Positions 1 to 4,396 of a stretch of 7,105 bases of DNA are shown piece by piece. Within the stretch, counting starts at the first letter, position 1. Every line of letters begins with the position of its first letter. Position numbers and translations under genes: made by a program. The notes beneath the pieces are model-generated. The model worked only from the letters and a program-made list of their open reading frames with translations. It was not told where the DNA came from and did not search any database. The stretch spans positions 1-7,105 of the forward strand of contig JAFGIA010000203.1 in assembly GCA_016929795.1 (NCBI GenBank). The letters are read 5' to 3'. Source of the stretch: Anaerolineae bacterium. GTDB taxonomy: Bacteria; Chloroflexota; Anaerolineae; JAAYZQ01.

Positions 1-270
1 ACGTTCCTGCTCACGCTGACCAGCCAGCCGACGGCCACGGTCTCGATCCCCCTGACCGCTACCACCGGCGAGTGCACCGTGTGGCCTGCCACGGCGATGC
101 TCGACGCCGGCAACTGGAGCACCGGGGTGACCGCCACCGTGACCGCCGTCGACGACGACATCGACGATGGCCCCCAGGCTTGCCTGGTCGAGACTGGGCG
201 ATCCCAAAGCGACGATCCAAACTATTACCACATCAACCCCCTGGACGTGGATATCACCGTCGAGAATGAC
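1..270 (+). repeat. Calx-beta-like protein repeat 1 (5' end cut)
   Basis: This is the first of two homologous beta-sandwich units in the truncated secreted protein. It shows LTSQPTATV at its front, a GNWSTG turn, VTAVDDD, and ends near VENDDE. Its Cys residues 25 and 61 match Cys 136 and 172 of the next unit with identical spacing and a period of 111 residues. More copies upstream of the window are likely but cannot be seen. Confidence 0.7.
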
Positions 271-1284
271 GACGAGGCAGGCGTTGTCGTCACGCCCACC
301 ATCCTGACCATCAACGAGCCAGACAGCTCCGACACCTTTGTCATCAGCCTGACCAGCGAGCCGACGGAGACGGTGTTCATCGCCCTCTCCCTTTCCAATG
401 ACGAATGTGATGTCTCCCCACGCAGCGTCGTGCTGGCAGCAGGGAACTGGCATGCCGGGGCCACGGTGACAGTGACTGCCCAAGATGACGATCTGCACGA
501 TGGTAGCCAGATCTGTGTTGTGCACACCGGACCAGCCCACAGCGCTGCACCTCAATACGAGGGCATAGAGGTCGACGACATCACAGTCACTGTGCAGGAC
601 GACGAGACGATCTGGCACTTTTATTTACCGCTCGTGGTGCGAGCCTGGCCGCCGGTGCCGGGGGTACCGGTGCTACATCCCATTAGCAACTCGGGCGGCC
701 TCGGCACCTACTCGATCACGTGGGACAGTGCAATCAGAGCTGAAACGTATGTCCTGGAACAAGCCATGACTAGCTCCTTTGACATGTCATGGCAGATCTA
801 TGCCGGCCCGGCGACCAATCATCTGGCCTCGGGACAGGGCGCGGCACGGTACTACTATCGTGTCAAAGCCCGCAATAGCTGGGGGGATAGTGGCTGGTCC
901 CATGTGGAACAGGTAGACGTGCTGTGGGAAGCCGAGCCCAACGACAATGGCCTGACTCAAGCGAACGGTCCCATCCTCTCAGGGTTGATCTACTATGGGA
1001 CGTTTCCAGATGCAGACGACTTGCAGGACTATTTCTATTTTGATCTATCCACCCCGCATTCGGTCGAGCTGGCGCTGAGTAATATCGCCGGTGGGGAGAA
1101 TTATAACCTGGTCCTGCGCGACGCGAGCCTTGAGAATGTGGTGGGCTATTCGGCCCTGCCCGGCAACGCCAACGAGTACATTTCAATCCCCGAGCTTCCT
1201 GCGGGGCGCTACTACATCCAAGTGTACAATTTCAGCCAGGTGGGAAGCGATCAGCCATACCACTTGCACGTCGTTTACGAATAA
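1..1284 (+). CDS. Secreted multi-domain protein: Calx-beta-like repeats, Fn3-like and PPC-like C-terminus (5' truncated)
   Basis: The reading frame is open from the first base to TAA at 1282-1284, giving 427 residues of a longer protein whose start lies outside the window. Numbering from base 1, residues 1-90 and 96-199 are two Calx-beta-like beta-sandwich repeats: both have LTSxPT near the front, a GNW turn, a VTVTAxDDD strand and a closing V-x-DDE. Each holds two Cys exactly 36 residues apart (25/61 and 136/172), which suggests one disulfide per domain and hence an exported protein. A FYLPLVVR motif (207-214) follows, then a fibronectin-III-like domain (about 218-306, with YYYRVKARNSWGDSGWS). 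The C-terminal domain (310-427) begins EAEPND and contains a DYFYFDL strand and GRYYIQVYNF, typical of bacterial pre-peptidase C-terminal (PPC) domains. No catalytic domain is visible; adhesion or anchoring of a missing N-terminal domain is inferred. The nadE-like gene starts 20 nt downstream, so co-transcription is plausible. Confidence 0.85.
   Translation, partial: TFLLTLTSQPTATVSIPLTATTGECTVWPATAMLDAGNWSTGVTATVTAVDDDIDDGPQACLVETGRSQSDDPNYYHINPLDVDITVENDDEAGVVVTPTILTINEPDSSDTFVISLTSEPTETVFIALSLSNDECDVSPRSVVLAAGNWHAGATVTVTAQDDDLHDGSQICVVHTGPAHSAAPQYEGIEVDDITVTVQDDETIWHFYLPLVVRAWPPVPGVPVLHPISNSGGLGTYSITWDSAIRAETYVLEQAMTSSFDMSWQIYAGPATNHLASGQGAARYYYRVKARNSWGDSGWSHVEQVDVLWEAEPNDNGLTQANGPILSGLIYYGTFPDADDLQDYFYFDLSTPHSVELALSNIAGGENYNLVLRDASLENVVGYSALPGNANEYISIPELPAGRYYIQVYNFSQVGSDQPYHLHVVYE
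286..597 (+). repeat. Calx-beta-like protein repeat 2
   Basis: This is the second unit of the tandem pair, residues 96-199 of the visible protein. It opens with a TILTINEPDSSDTF strand, the usual start of this fold, then LTSEPTETV, GNWHAG, VTVTAQDDD and a closing VTVQDDE. Acidic DDD/DDE turns resemble the calcium sites of Calx-beta domains; calcium binding itself is inferred. Confidence 0.75.
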
Positions 1285-1293
1285 CCTTTTTTC

Positions 1294-1298
1294 GGAGG
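1294..1298 (+). promoter_or_regulatory. Shine-Dalgarno of the NAD synthase-like gene
   Basis: GGAGG lies 6 nt before a GTG codon at 1305. This supports GTG-1305 over the next in-frame ATG at 1347, which has no comparable site. Confidence 0.8.
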
Positions 1299-1304
1299 TT
1301 ACAA

Positions 1305-2270
1305 GTGACCTATCATCGGGATGTCTTAAAGATCGATCCGGCTGCCATGACTGCCGAGCTGACAGCCAAGCTCATGCGCGATGTACGCCAAACACTGCAC
1401 CGCAGCGGTGCAGTCGTGGGTATCAGCGGCGGGATCGATTCGTCAGTCGTCCTTGCCCTGTGCGTCCACGCTTTGGGTGCTAACAAGGTTCTCGGCGTGA
1501 TGATGCCCGAGCGGGACTCTAGCCCCGACAGTGAGGCCCTCGCTCGCCTACTGGCAGATCAGTTCGGAGTAGAGACCGTCCTCGAAGATCTAGCCGACAC
1601 CCTGACCGGATTCGGATGTTATGCGCGTCGCGATGAGGCCATCCGGCGCGTCTTTCCCCATTACGGAAGCGGCTACAAGGCCAGAATTGCCTTGCCCGGG
1701 AATATCCTGGAGAGCGATACACTCAACGTCTTTTACCTGACCGTCATCTCTCCAGAGGGCGAAGAACAGTCGCGACGCCTCAACCCTCGCGACTTTCTTC
1801 AGATCGTCGCTGCCTCCAATTTCAAGCAGCGCAGTCGTATGGCCATGCTCTACTACCACGCCGAGCTTCGCAATTACGCAGTGGTCGGCACTCCGAACAA
1901 AAACGAGCATGACCAGGGGTTCTTTGTCAAATGGGGAGATGGGGGATACGACATCGCCCCAATCAGGCATCTGTACAAAACCCAGGTATATCAGCTTGCC
2001 GAATACCTCGACATCCCCGCCGTGATCCGTCACGCCACGCCGACAACCGACACATACAGCGCGCCCACGTCGCAGGAAGAGTTCTTTTTCCGGCTGCCGT
2101 TCGAGGTCATGGACCTGCTCTGGTATGCCATGGAGCATGATGTGCCGGTCAAAGATACAGCCGAAGTGATGGGCCTGACCGAAGAGCAGGTCAACCGCGC
2201 TTTTGCAGATTTTGTTGGCAAGAAGAGAACGACAGAATATCTACGCACCCTACCGATCGAATACCGTTGA
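1305..2270 (+). CDS. NAD(+) synthase-like ATP pyrophosphatase, NadE family, divergent
   Basis: A 321-residue soluble enzyme of the N-type ATP-pyrophosphatase fold. NadE proteins adenylate deamido-NAD and replace AMP with ammonia to give NAD+. The P-loop SGGIDSS is at residues 41-47. NFKQRSRMAMLYYHAE (172-187) matches the family's N-x-KAR-RM-x-LYY helix. GTPNKNEHDQGFF (195-207), KWGDGGYDIAPI (209-220) and LYKTQV (223-228) match the GTxNKSE / KYGDGG / KTQV core and carry the expected catalytic Glu, Asp and Lys. It lacks the N-terminal nitrilase (glutaminase) domain, so it would use ammonia or a separate glutaminase. Oddities: it is longer than the usual 240-280 residues of ammonia-dependent enzymes, mainly through a stretch at about 100-170, and the usual QTDEDELG-type region is replaced by TSQEEFFFRLPFEVMD (255-270). 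It may therefore be housekeeping NadE or a paralogue amidating another carboxylate in surface-glycan synthesis. Start is GTG with a strong Shine-Dalgarno; a terminator follows the stop. Confidence 0.88.
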   Translation: MTYHRDVLKIDPAAMTAELTAKLMRDVRQTLHRSGAVVGISGGIDSSVVLALCVHALGANKVLGVMMPERDSSPDSEALARLLADQFGVETVLEDLADTLTGFGCYARRDEAIRRVFPHYGSGYKARIALPGNILESDTLNVFYLTVISPEGEEQSRRLNPRDFLQIVAASNFKQRSRMAMLYYHAELRNYAVVGTPNKNEHDQGFFVKWGDGGYDIAPIRHLYKTQVYQLAEYLDIPAVIRHATPTTDTYSAPTSQEEFFFRLPFEVMDLLWYAMEHDVPVKDTAEVMGLTEEQVNRAFADFVGKKRTTEYLRTLPIEYR

Positions 2271-2293
2271 TCTGACTCAACTTCTACCCCTTG

Positions 2294-2326
2294 GCCGCGC
2301 GTGGCACCTGCTACGCGCGGCTTTTA
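2294..2326 (+). terminator. Intrinsic terminator after the NAD synthase-like gene
   Basis: GCCGCGCGT (2294-2302) pairs perfectly with ACGCGCGGC (2313-2321). The stem can extend by one G-U and two G-C pairs to a 4-nt ACCT loop, giving 12 pairs. TTTTA follows at once. The hairpin begins 23 nt after the stop codon, where a rho-independent terminator for the upstream unit would be expected. Confidence 0.85.
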
Positions 2327-2537
2327 CTTGCTTTAACGGAATCTCTTACCAACTCTCTACTCTCCGTTTACCACACATTAACGCCTGCCGACTAGAATGA
2401 GGGTGCTGAGGACCCAGGCCCGGTGGGGCTCCGCCGCCTCGACCGGAACAGATTGTTGCTCACCCTGGCACACAAAACGAAAGCTGGCACCGAGCTTGGC
2501 TCTACCACAAAAGTGAGCATGAAAGTACGAGGCGTTG
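2327..2537 (+). other. Gene-free leader upstream of the sugar transferase
   Basis: About 210 nt between the terminator and the sugar transferase start. No convincing ORF is present. A TAGAAT hexamer at 2393-2398 could be a -10 box, but no well-spaced -35 is present. A small hairpin, GGTGG/CCGCC, is possible near 2422-2435. No riboswitch family I know could be matched. The promoter of the sugar transferase presumably lies here, since the upstream unit is terminated. Confidence 0.4.
2529..2532 (+). promoter_or_regulatory. Shine-Dalgarno fixing the sugar transferase start
   Basis: GAGG sits 5 nt before ATG-2538. An in-frame TGA at 2520-2522 rules out any earlier start. The TTG at 2535, directly before the ATG, would be only 2 nt from GAGG, so ATG-2538 is preferred. 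Confidence 0.65.
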
Positions 2538-4028
2538 ATGTCTGTCTCATCTCGGACCACAGAAACGACAATTGTTCAAAGGCCGCTACGCAAGCCGCAC
2601 CGCATCTCGCCGCCTAGCCTTGGTCTGTGCGTGTCGGAGCGGCGTGTCCTGCTGGCCGTCTTTGATGTCCTTCTCATCAATCTCGCGCTCCTGGCGGTGC
2701 TCGTCTGGCACGAGGGCTATGCCCTAAACCTGCAGAGCATCACGTCCAGCCTGCACTACTTTGCCATTCTCACCATGGTCTGGGCTGTATGGGCCATGTT
2801 TTTCGACTGCTATGACCTGCCCCGTACCGCCGATCTCAAGGGCAGTCTTACTTCTACGGGCTCTGCCGGCCTGCTGACCGCGCTCGTGTACCTGGCGATC
2901 CCTCATTGGACGCCCCATCTGCCGGCGTCGCGCGCCGCAGCCATGCTGTTTGTGCTCCTGGTGACGACTGTCGTCCCGCTGTGGCGCATCCTATACGTCA
3001 CTATCCTTACGCAACCGAGCTTTCGCCGCCGCATCCTGATCATCGGTGCCGGCCAGTCTGGTTGCGAGATCGCTCACCTCCTGGCGGCAGGAGCTGAGGG
3101 CAGGAATCGATGCGCTGCCTTTGGTTACGAACTGGTCGGTTTTGTCGACGACGACCCAGACAAGGTCGAGCTGAAATTTTCCGGCATCCCCGTCCTGGGC
3201 AATCGTCACGATCTGTTGCGCCTGATCCAGGAGGAGCAGATCAACCTGCTCATCGTGGCCATTGCGCATCCCCCCCAAATCCATCCTGACCTGTTTCGCA
3301 CCCTCCTCGAGTGCCGCGAGCAGGGCGTACGCATTCAACCAATGACGAGCGTCTATGAGCAAGTGACAGGCAAAGTCTCGGTGAAACATGCCGGGCGTGA
3401 CCTGTCGGTGGTCATGCCGCAAGAGAACTCGGTAACCCAGCATCTTTTCTCGGCGGTCAAGCGGGTCATCGACCTGATGAGCGGACTGGCCGGCATGGCC
3501 GTGCTCGCCCTGGTCGCGCCGATCGTATCGATTGCCAACGCCCTATGGGCACCGGGCCCGCTGCTGTATCGCCAGGTGCGCGTCGGTCGCGGCGGCAAGC
3601 TTTTCTATATCTACAAGTTTCGATCGATGATCACCACGGCCGAGGATGGCTGTGGGGCCGTGTGGGCGCGCGAGAACGACGACCGGATCACGCCGGTAGG
3701 CAAGATGTTGCGCAAGACTCGCCTGGACGAGCTTCCGCAATGCTGGAACGTGCTCAAGGGCGATATGAGCCTGGTTGGCCCCCGGCCCGAGCGGCCCGAG
3801 TTTGTACAGCAGCTCGTCGAGCAGGTGCCGTTTTATCAAGTTCGCCACGCCGTGCGCCCTGGCATCACCGGTTGGGCGCAGGTGCGCTATCGCTACGGCA
3901 GCTCTGTGGACGACGCGCGCATCAAGCTCGAATACGATCTCTATTACATCCGGCAGCAGAGCATCTACCTGGAACTGACTGTTCTGGCCAAGACCATTCC
4001 AGTGATGCTCGGCCTCCAGGGCAGATAG
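2538..4028 (+). CDS. Polyprenyl-phosphate sugar-1-phosphate transferase (WbaP/WcaJ/EpsB type)
   Basis: A complete 496-residue inner-membrane enzyme that moves a sugar-1-phosphate from a UDP-sugar to undecaprenyl phosphate, the first step of exopolysaccharide or O-antigen unit assembly. Four hydrophobic segments lie near residues 37-57, 73-90, 108-123 and 132-156. A Rossmann-like CoA-binding-type domain follows, with GAGQSG at 170-175 and FVDDDPDK at 202-209. A further membrane-associated helix lies at about 309-335. The bacterial sugar transferase catalytic domain then shows YKFRSM (359-364), [21 protein letters not shown] (368-388), DELPQ (397-401), [19 protein letters not shown] (404-422), PGITGWAQV (441-449) and KLEYDLYYI (463-471). 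All the family's conserved blocks are present; the DELPQ-C-W-NV stretch has Cys where Leu is usual. Length is normal for the five-helix type. The sugar (for example galactose or glucose) cannot be read from sequence. It has its own leader and is followed by terminator-like hairpins, so it may be transcribed alone. Confidence 0.93.
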   Translation: MSVSSRTTETTIVQRPLRKPHRISPPSLGLCVSERRVLLAVFDVLLINLALLAVLVWHEGYALNLQSITSSLHYFAILTMVWAVWAMFFDCYDLPRTADLKGSLTSTGSAGLLTALVYLAIPHWTPHLPASRAAAMLFVLLVTTVVPLWRILYVTILTQPSFRRRILIIGAGQSGCEIAHLLAAGAEGRNRCAAFGYELVGFVDDDPDKVELKFSGIPVLGNRHDLLRLIQEEQINLLIVAIAHPPQIHPDLFRTLLECREQGVRIQPMTSVYEQVTGKVSVKHAGRDLSVVMPQENSVTQHLFSAVKRVIDLMSGLAGMAVLALVAPIVSIANALWAPGPLLYRQVRVGRGGKLFYIYKFRSMITTAEDGCGAVWARENDDRITPVGKMLRKTRLDELPQCWNVLKGDMSLVGPRPERPEFVQQLVEQVPFYQVRHAVRPGITGWAQVRYRYGSSVDDARIKLEYDLYYIRQQSIYLELTVLAKTIPVMLGLQGR

Positions 4029-4106
4029 GTTTGTACCAGGGCCAGGATCAGATCTGCGCCCCTGAAACAAGTGCACTCTACGTCCGATGAGAGTTTGTTG
4101 AGCCAT

Positions 4107-4154
4107 GGCGCTTCCCATGCACTAGGTCGCGGTGTGGGAGGCGCCGGGCCTTTT
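4107..4154 (+). terminator. Terminator-like hairpin downstream of the sugar transferase
   Basis: GGCGCTTCCCA (4107-4117) pairs with TGGGAGGCGCC (4135-4145), with one T-G wobble. Beyond a 2-nt TG bulge, CAC (4120-4122) pairs with GTG (4132-4134), giving 14 pairs around a 9-nt loop. TTTT at 4151-4154 follows after a 5-nt gap. The gap before the U-run makes it less than ideal, but the position about 80 nt after the stop fits transcription termination. Confidence 0.5.
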
Positions 4155-4193
4155 CGACAGCAGTTGGCTCGGTGAGAAGAAATGAAAAGCGGC

Positions 4194-4223
4194 GGATAGA
4201 CCGGCCTGTCACCCGGTCTATTT
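4194..4223 (+). terminator. Second hairpin, possible terminator
   Basis: ATAGACCGG (4196-4204) pairs perfectly with CCGGTCTAT (4213-4221) around an 8-nt loop. Two G-U pairs at the base use the TTT that follows. The U-run is short, so it could be a weak or back-up terminator, or a different RNA structure. Confidence 0.4.
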
Positions 4224-4233
4224 GCTATGTTAA

Positions 4234-4248
4234 AAACTGGTCCAGTTT
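4234..4248. promoter_or_regulatory. 15-bp odd palindrome, possible operator
   Basis: AAACTGGTCCAGTTT is a perfect 7+1+7 palindrome. Its length and symmetry suit a dimeric repressor site, and it lies about 150 bp upstream of the large secreted protein gene. No regulator gene is in view, so the call rests on symmetry alone. Confidence 0.3.
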
Positions 4249-4286
4249 GTTTGGCACTTTGCGCCGTATCCCGTCCGAAGAGTAAC

Positions 4287-4294
4287 ATCTCGCG
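4287..4294 (+). repeat. Left copy of 8-bp direct repeat (putative target-site duplication)
   Basis: ATCTCGCG directly abuts the left terminal inverted repeat and is identical to 4375-4382. The two preceding bases (AC) also match the last two bases of the element, so the exact boundary is uncertain by 2 bp. Confidence 0.6.
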
Positions 4295-4374
4295 GTATCA
4301 TCTCAACAAGTCGGGGCGGGATGTAGGACGGATTGGCAATCCACCCTACATTCCGCAAGTTATTGAGATGATAC
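4295..4374. mobile_element. 80-bp MITE-like palindromic element with terminal inverted repeats
   Basis: The ends GTATCATCTCAA (4295-4306) and TTGAGATGATAC (4363-4374) are perfect 12-bp inverted repeats. The flanks carry an 8-bp direct repeat, ATCTCGCG, at 4287-4294 and 4375-4382, consistent with a target-site duplication. Inside, 4316-4335 pairs with 4337-4356 in 17 Watson-Crick pairs plus one G-U, with two mismatches, so the element would form a long hairpin. It has no coding capacity and would need a transposase in trans. It ends 12 nt before the Shine-Dalgarno of the following gene. An alternative is a REP-type hairpin, but that would not explain the flanking direct repeats. Confidence 0.65.
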
Positions 4375-4382
4375 ATCTCGCG
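4375..4382 (+). repeat. Right copy of 8-bp direct repeat (putative target-site duplication)
   Basis: ATCTCGCG directly abuts the right terminal inverted repeat and precedes the TAAGAGGAGGAGAC leader and ATG-4397. Removing the 80-bp element and one copy leaves a continuous short leader, as expected for an empty site. Confidence 0.6.
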
Positions 4383-4386
4383 TAAG

Positions 4387-4392
4387 AGGAGG
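4387..4392 (+). promoter_or_regulatory. Shine-Dalgarno of the DUF2341 protein gene
   Basis: AGGAGG lies 4 nt before ATG-4397 and supports that start together with the signal peptide that follows it. Confidence 0.75.
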
Positions 4393-4396
4393 AGAC

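Noticed and set aside
1590..2138. Antisense open frame of 182 codons
   Set aside because: It lies wholly inside the well-supported NAD synthase-like gene on the other strand, has no recognisable motif and is a GC-driven shadow.
2367..2398. Possible sigma-70 promoter: TTTACC and TAGAAT
   Set aside because: The spacer is 20 bp, too long for a standard promoter. Only the -10-like hexamer is good, so no promoter feature is called.
2406..2482. Hammerhead-like core strings CTGAGGA (2406-2412) and GAAA (2479-2482)
   Set aside because: The stem II that should join them cannot be formed in the right register and no cleavage-site stem was found, so the match is by chance.
4039..4061. Imperfect palindrome GGGC...GATCAGATC...GCCC
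   Set aside because: It has two mismatches, a wobble and a one-base centre, and no U-run. It is too weak to call as a terminator or operator.
3543..4118. Open frames of 181-191 codons on both strands over the sugar transferase 3' end
   Set aside because: They overlap the conserved catalytic domain of the sugar transferase in other frames and show low-complexity, Arg/Ala-rich or motif-free translations.
4252..4262. Sigma-54-like TGGCAC followed by TTTGC
   Set aside because: The distance between the GG and GC elements is 6 nt instead of the required 10, and no activator or sigma-54 gene is in view.
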